NCBI GenBank assembly: GCA_038277395.1
Contig: CM076193.1
Coordinates: 76,232,307 to 76,296,306, forward strand
Origin: Dryocosmus kuriphilus
Lineage: Eukaryota > Arthropoda > Insecta > Hymenoptera > Cynipidae
Direction of reading: 5' to 3'
Length of the DNA stretch: 64,000 nt
Shown in pieces: positions 11,491-23,704 of the stretch. Numbering within the stretch: the first letter of the stretch is position 1; each line of letters begins with the position of its first letter. Below the pieces are notes generated by a model. That model was given only the letters and a program-made list of their open reading frames with translations. It did no database searches and had not been told where the DNA came from. The position numbers and the translations under genes are program-made.

Positions 11491-11806
11491 TAGAGGTGTG
11501 CACTCAGTTGATCGGATTGCCAATGCAAATTGGAATCCATTCGGTCACGCTTAAGAAGTTGGATTTTTCGAAGTTAATTTAATTTTTTTAACGTAAAACC
11601 GTCTTAAATCACTTGAAAAGTAGGATTTTATGAAATCGAAAATTTTTAGTTCGTTTTTAAATAAAATACGTCTGAAATAATGTAGATCGGTTGTCGGATT
11701 TAGAAAACCGATTTCGATCGGATCGAATATTCGAAACCGATTTCCCCTGAAACGGTCCAAGGCGAATCGGCTTCAAACATTCGATCCGATATACTGCACA
11801 CCTCTA
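11491..11806. mobile_element. hAT-type MITE with exact 8-bp target duplication
   Basis: Terminal repeats TAGAGGTGTGCA and TGCACACCTCTA bound a 316-bp non-coding element. Both sides carry GTATACAA (11483-11490 and 11807-11814), a perfect 8-bp duplication as made by hAT transposases. The interior has sub-terminal inverted motifs such as GATCGGATTG and GATCCGATAT. Confidence 0.9.
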
Positions 11807-12106
11807 GTATACAAGTATTCCATGCTTCTAGTTTGATGACTGTGCCTTCTGTGCATTTTTTGTTTTAAATACTACCCGGACGAGAGGTTAAATTTTTTAA
11901 AGAATTGGAGATAAACTTTCGTTGCCAATGTAAGACAATGACGAACGTGTCAAGGAGTGATAAAAGTTTTTCCTAAAGAAGTTCATCCCATCCTCTTAGA
12001 ATCATGCGTTTTTGTGTTCTAAATTTTTTGGTTTGCACAGAAAGAACAAAGGTATAAACAAACAGGGACAAAATCTCGTCGCCTAAATGGGACAATGGGA
12101 GGGTCG
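11807..12106. other. Intergenic, no feature recognised
   Basis: Unique-looking, AT-rich sequence between two MITEs. No coding potential or RNA gene seen. Confidence 0.5.
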
Positions 12107-12415
12107 GTGTTGTGTCAGGAACGTTCCACTGTGACCTGAATGGGGCTGGCCGTTTTAATGAGTTATTATTATTTTTAATAGCAAATATCTCATAAACCGT
12201 AATAGATAGGTAAAAATTGATGTCATTTTATAATATGAATGTCATATATTGTAATTAGTATACGGGGTATTCAAAATTCAAAAAGTACTATTTTTACCTA
12301 CATATTACGGTTCACGAGATATTTGTTATTAAAAACAATAACAACTAATAATAACATAAAGTCCCATTCAGGTCCCAGTGGAACGTTCCAAGACGGCGGA
12401 CATTTTACACGTTCA
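12107..12415. mobile_element. Partial copy of the CCCTAATAGCACAGAT MITE family
   Basis: The interior matches the fuller copy at 20529-21027: GGAACGTTCCACTG, TAATAGATAGGTAAAA, TGATGTCATTTTATAA, GGTATTCAAAATTCAAAAA, then the mirrored half ending GGAACGTTCCAAGACGGCGG. The terminal TIRs are missing. The 190-codon frame starting at 12239 is chance read-through of this element and AT-rich flank. Confidence 0.75.
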
Positions 12416-12814
12416 ATTGTTTTAATAAATAGAAATAACGCCTTGTCAGCAAAAAAACCTTCAATGGTCTTTTCCCGAAACAATATAAAAAAACGTTTAA
12501 TTCTTCGTTTTTTTTTTAAATTAATAGTTATTAAAAAAAGTAGAAGTTTCTCCACCTCTCCAACGAAAAACCAAAAGTGCAGGAACATTAATTGTTTAAA
12601 CAAATTAAAATTAGTTAAAAAGTTATTATATACTTGTCCCTTAACAAAAGAGAAAAATGTATGCCAAAAAAGTGCAAAAAAGTGTTTAGGTTTTTATGTT
12701 TATCAAACAATTTCTACGTTTAAAAAATATTACCAAGTTTTAAATGTTGCTGGAAGGAAAAATGCAATTCATTTTAAGGGTTTCAACTGTCTTTTCATGT
12801 TACTTTTGTAGTTT

Positions 12815-12922
12815 TGGGGCGACATCATGTGAGGCACCCGATCCGAAGCAGAAAGGTCGGCGGCAACCGAACCACGGCGAGGCGCGGGCGTTTAGCGCGG
12901 CCATTACGGGGTGGCGACAAAA
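12815..12922 (-). other. GC-rich island with a 34-codon minus-strand frame, unidentified
   Basis: About 105 bases of sharply GC-rich sequence sit in AT-rich DNA. The minus strand has an ATG at 12904 and a stop at 12800-12802. The short peptide begins MAALNARASPWFGCRRPFCF and ends KLQK. It may be a captured fragment of a host transcript or RNA gene. I cannot match it to rRNA or a known peptide from memory. Confidence 0.3.
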
Positions 12923-12959
12923 TACTTGTCTTTCAAATGATTTTTTTTTTTTCTGAAAG

Positions 12960-14260
12960 GTAAATAAAGTACTTCAGATAACGTTTAAACAGTGAGTTTT
13001 AATAATAAAAATAGATTGACAGAGCAGTCGACTTCGTGTGAAACATTGATTATATAGGACCGACTTCTAATGAAATCGGGTAGCATTACCATGGTGATGT
13101 CACGGAATTGTTTCTAACTGAAATATATTGTTTTTTTAGTGTAAAATATGAGATACTGGTTTTCCATTTTTTAACAAATATTATAAAATTACTGCTAGAG
13201 TTTTTCTCGCACTTTTCGCTCAAGCCCCCTATTGATGCCCGTAGATGGCGCACGAAAGAGACTTTTCGATGCAGGTGTTGCAATAAAAATTTTTATCACA
13301 CTCTATTTAATTCGATAATTAATTCACTCTTTTACTCTCGAAGTTACATGACATTGATTGTAATGCGTTGAGTGTATCATCATCATCAGCATCATCATCA
13401 TCATCATCATTTATTGTTACATTAATACTTAAAGTATATCTTAAAACGAGATGGTCTTTTACATTGTATATTTATATAATATTTGTCGTAGGTGTAAATC
13501 GTCCTGTGTGATCCTCCTATTCATTTTTAATTTCTTTCATTATTTCTTTTACATTTCTTATAATTATAAGAATACAATTTAAATTCAGTCTTGTGGTTGA
13601 GATATATTAAATGTTTGGTGAGGTAGAGTCAGTTCCATTCATTAGTATACATTCAGTGCCATCTGAATAATTTTTTCGACTATTACACTAAATTCAACAA
13701 AACTTAAATCAAATTGTTAATTTTAATTGAAAATTCAAACATTGCTTTCTTCTGGCTCTCTATACTGTATTTTTAAATTTCGGGTCTTGAAAAGTGTGAA
13801 AAAAATATTCTTAAATGTTTTCTTGTAGAGTTTTTTAATCCATTTCGCGCCGTTTTAAGATGGTGAGTTACTCATAAAAAAAATAGACTTTCTCTTTAAT
13901 GTATCATTCGAAAAAACTTTTGGACAGGGTTAATGACTTTTTGTTGTTACTTACTAATAAAAATATTATCGATTATTTGTTCTGTTATTTATATATTAAA
14001 GGTCAAAATTTGTACCGTGTTTCATTGAATTTGTAGAGATTCAAACGCGTTTAATATTATTACAATTTATAAAAAAAGTTACTTAACTGCTTGAGAGAAT
14101 GTAATGTTAAGAAAATATTACGTAAAAGTTATAAATACACATGTAAAAACATGTGTCTATGAAATATACGACACTTCTCACTACATAAATACGATACTGT
14201 TAATGTGTATCATGAGTTAATTAAGAAATATAATACAGTAGAAAAATAAAGAAGGTATGT
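12960..14260. other. Intergenic, no gene seen
   Basis: AT-rich DNA apart from the CAT microsatellite and a short block near 13220-13270 (CGTAGATGGCGCACGAAAGA) that looks like repeat debris. No coding sequence supported. Confidence 0.45.
13377..13411. repeat. (CAT)n microsatellite
   Basis: About ten CAT units with one CAG interruption. Confidence 0.9.
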
Positions 14261-14438
14261 ACAGAAAACCCCTAAACTTTTTTGCCTTAAAATTGGATAG
14301 AAACTCTGTTGACAACTATGTTAACTACTACATTGGAACTTACAATCGCATTTACAACTATTAGTCTATGTATGTGTCAACTGTCTTCAGCGTTTCTATC
14401 CAATTTTAAGATAAAAGAAATCTTGTGGTTTGTCTGTT
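14261..14438. mobile_element. Short foldback MITE
   Basis: The left end ACAGAAAACCCCTAAAC and CCTTAAAATTGGATAGAAAC mirror the right end GTTTCTATCCAATTTTAAG and GGTTTGTCTGTTTAGG. It is about 180 bp and non-coding. Confidence 0.7.
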
Positions 14439-14655
14439 TAGGTATACAATAATATGAATATTACGGAACTAAACAATGAACGTAACATACATGTGTTATA
14501 ACTCATGCACTCATCGTGTTTCTTCGAGCAGAGGCGACAGCCAGGCGGGTTGCCTACTTTGTTGAGCATTACAGAGGTAGCGCCTGTAGCAGACAACCTG
14601 ACTGGCTAAGGTGTCTCCACAACAGTAGATGGACCGTGTTTGAATTGCTGATTTT

Positions 14656-15515
14656 GACACCGCACATTGAATTTTCTTTTGAAGCATGCATTGATACACT
14701 TCTTAGTGCGAGTTTGAGAAAACGGCAGTAGCTCCGAAGTTTCAATGCTTTTGTAATGCTGTGGTGAAATTGCATACTACTTTTCTCTGCTAGGTTAGAA
14801 AAGTAGGAACAGTGTTTTTGTAATTACAGACTATAACTTCTTCGTTACGGATTTGATATTATTGATATATTTGATATTGTAAATATTATTAAATTAATTC
14901 TTGACAAGAAAATTATGAGTAGAGAAAAAAGGTGAAAATTGCATTAAAGTTATGTTGTATACTTCAAAGAAGCATGCATTTGAAAGTGCGCCATAGACAC
15001 AATTCAGAGTGTGTACCTCCTCATTGCAGGGCCAAAGTAATGGAGCGTGCATATATATTACGTGACGCGATTTTTTGGGACTTTTGGACCACCCTCCCCA
15101 CCATGTGATGCTGTTTTACAATCTCTTTAACATGGCAGTGACGCTAAACTGTGAACCCCCCCCCCCCCCCCACCCTTCAAGTGCCACTTAATATGTGCAT
15201 GTTCTCGTATAGTATGGTGGCCCAAAAAAAACAATGTTTTTTTTTATCACGCAACCCCTAAACCAAACGCTGAGGAAAAAAATTTGACCCAATTAGACTA
15301 AAAGTATGTAGTACTAACTAAAAGTAGTAGACTAAAAATAGAAGTCTACCTCTGTAATTATAAAAACACTATTTCTACATTTCTAAACTAAGAGAGAAAA
15401 GTAGTACGCAATTTACCACACCACTGAAAAATCATTGAAACTAGGAAGCCGTCCTTTTCTCAAGTTCGCACTTCGAAATTCATGCTTTGAAGCATACACT
15501 TCCAAGTGCGGTGCC
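14656..15515. mobile_element. 0.86-kb foldback element
   Basis: The arms (about 14656-14840 and 15330-15515) are inverted copies sharing GTGTTTTTGTAATTACAGA, ACTACTTTTCTCT, TTGAAGCATGCAT and the outer GACACCGCAC. The loop holds a C homopolymer (near 15157-15170) and no gene. Confidence 0.75.
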
Positions 15516-15772
15516 ACAATAAAATGATTCTAATTTCTAATATGAATACGCAATAGTAGTACTAAAAATGTAAAATAAATAGAATATAAAATAATCATGA
15601 ACATAACATTATATAAATGTTACAATGTATATGATGGATATTTTTTTTGTGTTTAAACCCTGACATTGGCGAATATAGTAGTTTAGAGTTCACACATTGC
15701 ATGGAGTAAAATCTGTCACGCACAAGCTTCCACTACATAATATAGTATAGTTCACAATTAATAATAATTATA

Positions 15773-16890
15773 TATATGTGAGGCATTCTCCGTGAAATCA
15801 GCCCCCCCCCCCCCTCACACTTCAATTTTTGAGATAAATGGACCCTATAGGGCCTAAAATTTTCGTTGAAGCTTCTAGTTTTTATTGCCGTATGGTAGGT
15901 ACTTTATGATTTTCAAAATGGCGAACCAGCAATGGCCACCACAAGAAAAAAACTGCTGAATTTAATCTCTTATTTTTGATCTGTTTCTTATAAAAAAATC
16001 ATTTTTACTCTTGAAATTCACTTTTGAAGTGTTTTTGAGGCCGCTGATTATGAATTTTGTATTATTTGAAAAAAATTCCAAGATGGCGAATCCAATATGA
16101 AGTAAAACACATCGATCTTTTTAAAATGTTTTTCGCCCCACTTAAAAGGTGCTTCAGATGTCAGTATTGAATCATTTGGCTTTGCAATAAGACTTGCTCT
16201 TAAGCTTCTCTTTTAAAATTTGCACAAAGACCACCGTACCGTTGATTGCAGGAAAAATGTATACATGAAAAGGTATTGCAAGGAAGACGATGGAATAAAA
16301 TGGTCAATGTACGAAGACAAGTAAAAATAATCAGATAAGAAACTGCAAATATATAAACCGACCCTCTTCAGGGCCAAGTGATGTGCAAGACCGATCGCGC
16401 AACCTCCTCGTGGTGCACATTGGGTAACGCTAATGCCGACGGAACATAAACACATAAATCAATGCTATATCTTCTGGATATTTTTAGTAGCACTACAAAA
16501 TGTATGGCATCTTGAATCAGAAATCAGCGACCACGAAAACTCTTTATTGCATACCCAACTCGTACTTTTATGACATAAAATGATTTTTACACTTTTCAGC
16601 GGCCATATTGGATTCGCCATCTTTGAATTCTTTCAAACTAATACAAAATTCATAATCAGCGACCTCAAAAACACTTGAAAAGTGAATTGCAAGAGTAAAA
16701 ATTATTTTTTATAAGAATCAGATCAAAAATAAGAGATTAAATTTAGCAGTTTTTTCCTTGTGGCGGACATTGCTGGTCTGAAATTTTGAAAATCATAAAG
16801 TAGATACCATACGGCACTAAAAACTAGAAGCTTCAACGAAAATTTTAAGGGGAGGGGGGCTGATTTCATGGATAATGACCCATATATATA
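15773..16890. mobile_element. 1.1-kb foldback element
   Basis: The arms of about 320 bp (15773-16100 and 16595-16890) share TTCGTTGAAGCTTCTAG, CGCCATTTT, TCTCTTATTTTTGATCTG and TTTTTGAGG(C/T)CGCTGATTATG in inverted orientation. The loop (16100-16590) has a GC-richer patch, 16360-16450, without an assignable gene. Confidence 0.8.
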
Positions 16891-18072
16891 TTGGTGTATA
16901 TAATAAATTGTTATGTTAATCAAATTTACACATTTCTGAAATTGCAGTCGACGATTTTCTTTTCCGTTTGTTTATATAATACCCAAGTATTAAAAGTAAT
17001 TATCGACAGATACATCAAAGTTGTTCATATTTAAGCAAATTTACAAAAATTCTCGGTATTATCTAATGTTATGGAATTTTCCGTAAGAATAACCGGTTAA
17101 GTATAGCGCTAGGGCTAGAGTTATGGAAAATTCCGTAACGGTAGACAGTACGAACATTCTCACTTTAAATTCCCAGACACACTTGAACTTTCTAAACAGA
17201 TATATGATATATTTATTTATCGCAGCATCACTGCTCTGGTTCTGACTTCTCTGAAATCTCTGTTCTGACTTGCATTGACATCGAAGGAATCAGATTAAGC
17301 AAGTTTGTTTGAGGTTCAGGTTAGCTTTGACAATGTGTTTTATATGTAGTGATTCAAGCACTTAAGAAGATGTAGAACTACTTATATCTCTATAATACTT
17401 TTAGTGATGTATCCTCTCTTAAGCTGCTGCATAAGATTCTTAGGAACTTGAAATACCAATTTTTGCCCATAGCAAATATGATTTCAACAACTAGTGTATA
17501 ATGTTACGTAACATTTACATTACATAAGACATCTAATGTTAAGACGCTGTTACGTAACATCTGTATTTCGGATGATGTTACAGCAGTCGTTGATTATAAT
17601 TATTTAACTGTTATGTAAAGTATTATGCTATACTCAACTCAATAATATTCTTTTCGGATGCGGCATATATAGTAGTCTCGGAATATAAATTTTACTATAC
17701 ACTGTTTCATTAGGGCTTTCTTTTGACAGGACTCAGCAACTAATCACAGATGTAGCATGAAAGAAACGCAGTCGTAATGCAATAGGTATGTATCCATTAT
17801 GTAGATCAACCGCTTATTAAAACAATATCACACGATTTACTACATAGACAATATATAAGATTTACATAATAAGAATTACATGCATTTTAAATGTTAATCA
17901 GTCAAAAGTGACTGATTTGTAACCAATTTTTACTGTTTATTGTACTTGTACTTGATTAAAAAAAATCTTAAGTTTAACACGTATTGGACTGATTCCACAT
18001 TTCAAATCATGCAAAATTAAAAAATTATATTTCATGGTGTCAGAATGATTTTGTATTTATATATATATATAT
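16891..18072. other. Intergenic, no gene seen
   Basis: AT-rich. A pair of similar blocks, TTATGGAATTTTCCGTAA (near 17070) and TTATGGAAAATTCCGTAA (near 17122), flank a short segment. Two GTTACGTAACAT palindromic motifs lie near 17500-17570. Otherwise no feature. Confidence 0.45.
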
Positions 18073-18935
18073 CATTTTAGAGTGAAAATAAAGGGAGATA
18101 TGTTTCAGCGTTTGACCAAAAAATTTTTTTGGAGCTTTTAAAGTCTTTTGAAGATTACCTGAAAATACTGAAAAACTGGCAGAAATTTTTTTTCAAAATG
18201 AAGGATTTTCCGAACGAGCATAGACAATCGACATTTTATTTTTTCGTACGAGGTGGAAACTCTTGCTCTATCGAATGAATACGCCAAAATCCAAAAGTGT
18301 TGAAAAGTGACATAATGGCGGCGATTTTTCTAAAAAAAATTTTAATGGATTTTCTCAAAAACCCCAATTTTTAACATTTTCATTTTTTTAAGGATAGCTG
18401 GTAATATGTACTACATTACTGGTTACTTTTCGTAAAAGACACCCAATGAAAGGAATAAAAATTTTGTTTAAATTTGAAGCCAAAAAACATTATCCTCTAG
18501 ACATTTTCCCCTTTTGGGTAGTGATTCTCGAAAAAATCATAAATTATTTTTTTTCAATGTGAAGCATTGGTTTACCAGGAATGAAACACAAGGGACATGT
18601 AGTACATAATACCAGCTATCAAAAAAAAAAAAAATTTAAATGGGGTTTTTGAGAAAATCTATTTACAACATTTTCAGAAAAACTGCCTCTATTTTATCAT
18701 TTTTCAAAAGTTTTAGATTTTTCTAGGGTCATTCAATAGAGCAAGAATTTCCACGTCGTATAAAAGAATAAAATCTTGAATAGCTATGCTCATTCGCAAA
18801 ATACTTCATTTTGAAAAAAATTTCTGTGAGTTTTTGAGAATTTTCAGCTAATCTTCAAAACATTGTAAAAAGTCAACAAAAAAATTTGCTGGTCAAACAG
18901 TGAAACACGTCTCCCTTTATTTTCAGTCTACAATG
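18073..18935. mobile_element. 0.86-kb foldback element
   Basis: Inverted arms of about 350 bp begin CATTTTAGAGTGAAAATAAA and end with the mirrored TTTATTTTCAGTCTACAATG. They share TCATTTTGAAAAAAATTTCT, GAGCAAGA.TT.CCAC and TACTACAT motifs. No coding capacity. Confidence 0.8.
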
Positions 18936-20528
18936 GTATATCCAAAATAAATTATTCTTTGAAACATTTGAAATGGAATCGGTCCTTGAAGCAGTTAAAG
19001 AATGATTAATTTAAAACATAATTTTATAAGCTTATTAACGGTTAAAATTATAAATAGTAAAAATCTTTTATTTATAACTTTTTTAAAAATGTATGTACCT
19101 ATTTGATGTCATTTTTAAATATTTTCATACCAAAGCAGTAAGCACCATTCTTTTTCTTTTCTGTTTAGATCAAATGACTGATTTATCTGTACTTAGCAAT
19201 ATAGCAGTAGAATTCGCCAGTTCTCTCGACTGCAAATCAGTAATTTTAAATGACTAGTCGATTCAGTCTGTAACATTGATTGATTCGCCTGCTGAAGCGA
19301 TTATTTGGTTAGAAAAAATGACTGAGTTTTCAGTCATTTTTCACTCATTTCTAAGCGTGTGGTACATTGGGGCAGTTATATACTTTGTATTCAAAATTTA
19401 CAACAGTTATATGGCTGAGAACTAACAAAGTAGAAAATTGTATAGCAGTTACATATCTTTCATATAGTTTACAGTGTAACTATTAGATACACTTTTAATG
19501 ATCATGACTTTTATATAGTAGATAACCAAATCTCATATAAGATATATCAGATACTTGAAGGCTATCTTCGAAGTTTTGAAAAAAAAGGAATAGATGAAGA
19601 AGTTAAGTTTGGTTCCAAGTTTCGGAATCCAAGAAAAATTTCTAAACTTCTGAAGCTCAGCTTTTGAGGTTTCAGTTTAAATGACTTTTTGAAAAGTCCC
19701 AATAGGTATATTTATGCTCACCTCTGTCACCATTTTTTAAATTTTGGTTTCGCGAGCAAAAATAATTCCACAGCAGACGGAAATAGGCATAAACGGGATT
19801 GTTTAGGTATTCTAAGCCTCTTAAAATGAATGATATCTTAACGCAATTTAATTCAGTTTAATTGGATGCTTAAATCTTACCGGGAAGTGCTCCCCAGGTG
19901 GAAGTTTATAACTGATGTACTACTCCAGTACTATTTCCAATATTGGCATTGGTTCAAAAGGTAACAATACTAGCGCAGTACCAGGCCAATATTACTGGTG
20001 CGGAATTAAATTTCTACCTCACATCATAGGATTTAAATATGTTCCACAAAAGTCCTGCTGAAGTAGGATAGATTTTGAAACGGGATTCCATTAATTGGCA
20101 ACCTTTTTTACTCGGGTTACTAAAAAATTGAAAGAAACATCTTTTCGGAAAAAAATAGATATGACCGAGTTCACCGAAAAAAAAATCCTTGTCCTTACAC
20201 GTATACGGGGTTCCAACTAGTTTGCTCAGTTAGGACAGGTGCTAACTTTGCAACCCTAGTTAGAATGACAAGGACTTAGCGAAAACAACAAGGAAAATAC
20301 GTCGCTTCAACTTGACGTGTAATTATTTTGACAAGGCAAAATAGTTATAATAATTAGGAATATACTGATGGTTCAACTTGAACTGAAAAAGCATTGTTCT
20401 CTCAGCAAACTGAGGTTCAAATTTTAATAACGCTAAAGTGCATCATAAATATTTCATATTATCCTGTATGAATATAATTTTTCCGAATCTCGAAAATTAT
20501 CGTAGTTTATGAAAATATTTATTTTTCT
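18936..20528. other. Intergenic, no gene seen
   Basis: AT-rich DNA with no supported gene. Around 19180-19360 there are repeated (A/G)ACTGA-TCAGT words, probably transposon debris. Confidence 0.4.
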
Positions 20529-21027
20529 CCCCTAATAGCACAGATGGTTCCAGAAAAGTTCCCGAAACTTGCTGCTGGAACTTTCTGAACGTTCCAGTAA
20601 CACTCCCGGAACTTGTAAAATGTCCGCTCTCTTGGAAAGTTCGAGGAACGTTCCACTGGGACTGGAATGGGACTCGCCGTTTTAATTATTTTTATTATTT
20701 TGAATAACAAATATCTCGTAAACTGTAATAGATAGGTAAAAGTTGATGTCATTTTATAAATATTACAATTAGTAGACGTGGTATTCAAAATTCAAAAATG
20801 ATATCTATTTTTACCTATCTATTACGATTTGCGAGATATTTATTATTAAAAATAATAATAACTAATAATAACAGTAAGTCTCATTCAGGTCCCAGTGGAA
20901 CGTTCATGGAACATTCCGCGGGAACGTTCCAAGACGGCGGACACATTTTACACGTTCCACTGGAACATTCCGAAAGTTCCAGCTGCTAGTTCCGGGAATG
21001 TTCCCAGAACGATCTGTGCTATTAGGG
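20529..21027. mobile_element. About 500-bp MITE with CCCTAATAGCACAGAT termini
   Basis: Perfect terminal inverted repeats CCCTAATAGCACAGAT and ATCTGTGCTATTAGGG. The whole element is roughly palindromic, with GGAACGTTCCACTGGGA sub-terminal blocks mirrored about a centre near 20790. TC occurs on both sides and may be a 2-bp duplication. A partial relative lies at 12107-12415. Confidence 0.85.
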
Positions 21028-21271
21028 TCGGAGCTGAGTTGCACTAGCAAATTCTCCAGCAAATTCCTTTCGTGCATCACTTGACTTGAAAGACTTGAAC
21101 TACGAAAGAGGTTAGATTTTAAAAAATTCTAACAGTTGTTTTTACATCAAACTTTCAACACTAAATTAAGAGCCTATTGTACTTTTGATCATGAATTCAC
21201 TCCGATATTATAGTATAAATATTGAGAAATGATGTAAAAAATCGAGATTCGGACACAAATACTCCTTACAG

Positions 21272-21514
21272 TGTCCCAGGGGGCAAAAATTGGAGGACAT
21301 CTTTAAGACATCTTTACGGCATCTTTACGACATCGCGAAAACATCATATGTCCGTGGCGTAAAGATGACGTATAGACATTTTTGCGACATTAAAATGTTT
21401 TATAGATGTCTTAAAGATATCTTTACGACACAGATATAGGACGTATTTTCGACGCCGTAAAAATATCGTAAAGGTGTCGTAAAAACATACACCATTTTTT
21501 TACCCACTGGGGTC
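21272..21514. mobile_element. Short MITE with internal GACATCTTTA-type repeats
   Basis: Ends CCCAGGGGGCAAAAATTGG and CCATTTTTTTACCCACTGGG form an imperfect terminal inverted repeat. The interior repeats GACATCTTTACG and TCGTAAAGATGT words on both strands. Confidence 0.65.
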
Positions 21515-21811
21515 CCTTGGCACTTAGAAGAATCAAGAAAAGCAGCTTGGTCCGATAGCGCAGCCTCTTCACGGCGCCAAACACACTATAGGTATTCATC
21601 ACTATTAACCAGAGTTGACATGTTAATGCAACTAACAAGGGGAAGGCCTGGTAGAGTGTTTTTTGTTTCGATTCACAATTTCAGTAAAAAAGGACCATGA
21701 CCCCAAACTAAAATTGTGAAATTCATAGGACGCAATATTTGGCCATTTTCGAGAAAAACGGTTTAAAAAATTTTTCTTCTCTCTTATAGGGTTGAGAAAT
21801 ATACCCCTTAA

Positions 21812-21886
21812 CTGTTCGGCTAGATCAGGCGACAGCTCTCTGAGTTTCTAGCCGGAATTTTGCGGGCTCGATTCTCGCTGCCGCCA
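21812..21886 (+). repeat. tRNA-like (SINE-like) segment, left arm of foldback
   Basis: CGGCTAGATCAGGCG resembles a box A and GCGGGCTCGATTCTCGC a box B with T-stem. Spacing (about 40 bases) suits a tRNA. The mid-part TTTCTAGCCGGAA resembles an anticodon arm. It is degenerate, so not a functional tRNA call. Confidence 0.45.
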
Positions 21887-22536
21887 CGTTTTTTAATTTT
21901 ACAAAAATAAACATTTCAAGTTTTTTTTCAATGACAAGCTCGCTTTTTTAATTTTTTCGCAAATAAATTTATTTTCAATGAAAATGGTTAGTTTCATTGT
22001 TTTGTTAAATGTTGTGCACATTTCATAATGAAATTGTCCAGAATTCAAACTTGTAGGTATTGTAAAATGACGTAATTGAAAAGCAAACTATAATAAATTA
22101 CAATTTGGCTCGTGTGACTGATTGTAATTGTAGTTTTACTTGTTTTTATGCAATTATTATTCTGGATCGTGTGATTTAATTCTAATTGCAATTATAATTA
22201 CCATCAAAATCAATTTCACATCGTTAAATATTATTATTGTGTTTAATTTTTTAGTAATTTACATGAACATTTTTCTTTTCATATTCTATTCAAAACATAA
22301 TTTTGCATTTGTACTCTCTTTTTAAAATATGCACAAAATTTGAACACATTGATAAAGTTAATAATTTTCATGAAAAATAAATTTGTTTGCGAAAAGAGTT
22401 TATAAAGGTGAGTTTTTCATTGAAAAAAAAAAAAACTTAAAATGTTTATTTTTGTAAAATTGAAAAAATAGATGAGAAGTGAATATATAAAAATTTTAAT
22501 AAATAAAAAAATAACAAAAAAATTAAAATAAAATGG

Positions 22537-22608
22537 GAGGCAGCGAGAAACGAGCCCGCAAACTTCCGGCTAGAAACTTAATGTGCTACCGCCTGCGCTA
22601 GCCGACCA
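22537..22608 (-). repeat. tRNA-like (SINE-like) segment, right arm of foldback
   Basis: Inverted homologue of 21812-21886: GGCTAGCGCAGGCGGTAGC (better box A), TTTCTAGCCGGAAG and GCGGGCTCGTTTCTCGC. It is closer to a canonical tRNA D-arm than the left copy. Confidence 0.45.
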
Positions 22609-22788
22609 GTTGAGAGATATACTTTTCAACCTTATAAGACCAGCGACGAATTTTTTAAAGCCGTTTTTCTCGAAACTATAGCCAAATATTGCGCCCTCGG
22701 AATTTCACAATTTTAGTTTGAAGTCATGTTCTTTCATTACTGAAATTATGAATCCAAAGAAAAAACATACTACCTGGCCTTCCCCTTG

Positions 22789-23591
22789 TAAGATTCGCTT
22801 ACTAATATTACTGGATTGTTATAGTCAAATCTACTGTATGCCCATAATTCTGTTAGTAAGGAATTCTTGTCACTCATAACTAGATTTAATGATTTAACTA
22901 GAGCTAAATGTTGGTTCTTAAGAAAGAATTTTTTCAGTGTAATATCTTATCGATTTAACTATGGGACAAATATTTAGATATTGAACCAGAGCATCCATAG
23001 ATATTAAAAATAAGATTTTAGCTAACAATATCCAAGATATTAAAGGGCAGAATCTAAGATATTCAAAAAATATTTTTTAATTATGCAGAAATTAGCTGTA
23101 AAGCATGAATATTTCTACAAAATCCGAAAGGATTTTACATCAGAGTCCGATGTTCTTATTTCCGATCCTTGATTTTAATAATTATTCAATTTTCGTACAG
23201 AGCAGACACCACGTTTTCAAGACGCTAACATAAGTGAAACCTAATGCCAAGTGCTTATTTTCTTCCAAACATGATGATTAACTTGTAAATTGTTAAATAA
23301 GGAATATTTTATATTAAATTGTCATACAATCCCGTAGGTTTACATGCCATTCAGCGCCACCTACAACCCATCTTAGACGAGAAAGTCGTAAAGTCTATGT
23401 ATAGGGCTGATATTGACGGTTAATATCACAGATTTTATGCTTGTAATATAAACAGATATTGCCGTTCAATATCTTGTATATTAAATTAAAGATATTAGAT
23501 ATTATACCACAAAAAAAATATATATTCTGGTTAAATATCCAAATTTTCAATATCTATTTTTCTCCGTGTTGACGCACGTATTAGTACATGA
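22789..23591. other. Intergenic, repeat debris rich in GATATT words
   Basis: 22980-23070 and 23410-23560 are dense in AAGATATT/AATATC words on both strands. The right part ends TATTTTTCTCCGTGTT, resembling the terminus of a small MITE. No gene. Confidence 0.4.
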
Positions 23592-23704
23592 TGCAACGAG
23601 TGGAGAATAGTTACGAATTGCGCACGAGGGTATGGTGGCGCACGAGCGAAGCAAGTGCACCATGTTACCCGAGTTCAATTCGGAACCATTCTCCACTCGT
23701 TGCA
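23592..23704. mobile_element. 113-bp hairpin MITE
   Basis: The left half TGCAACGAGTGGAGAAT plus GGTGGCGCAC folds onto the right half GTGCACCATG plus ATTCTCCACTCGTTGCA around GAGCGAAGCAA. The stem is about 50 bp with few mismatches. Confidence 0.75.

Larger units (their letters stand above)
21636..22788. mobile_element. 1.15-kb foldback with TAA target duplication and tRNA-like sequence in both arms
   Basis: The ends are CAAGGGGAAGGCC and GGCCTTCCCCTTG, flanked by TAA at 21633-21635 and 22789-22791. Arms of about 260 bp are inverted copies. Each contains a block with RNA polymerase III box A-like and box B-like sequences. A 3-bp TWA duplication is characteristic of PIF/Harbinger transposases, so this may be a Harbinger-mobilised MITE. 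The centre (22060-22500) is very AT-rich and non-coding. Confidence 0.8.

Noticed and set aside
12239..12811. 190-codon plus-strand reading frame
   Set aside because: Its first third is the interior of a MITE (also present at 20529-21027) and the remainder is lysine- and leucine-rich AT-biased sequence with no domain.
16360..16390. Histone 3' stem-loop-like GACCCTCTTCAGGGCC
   Set aside because: No histone coding sequence lies upstream and the stem is imperfect; it sits in the loop of a foldback element.
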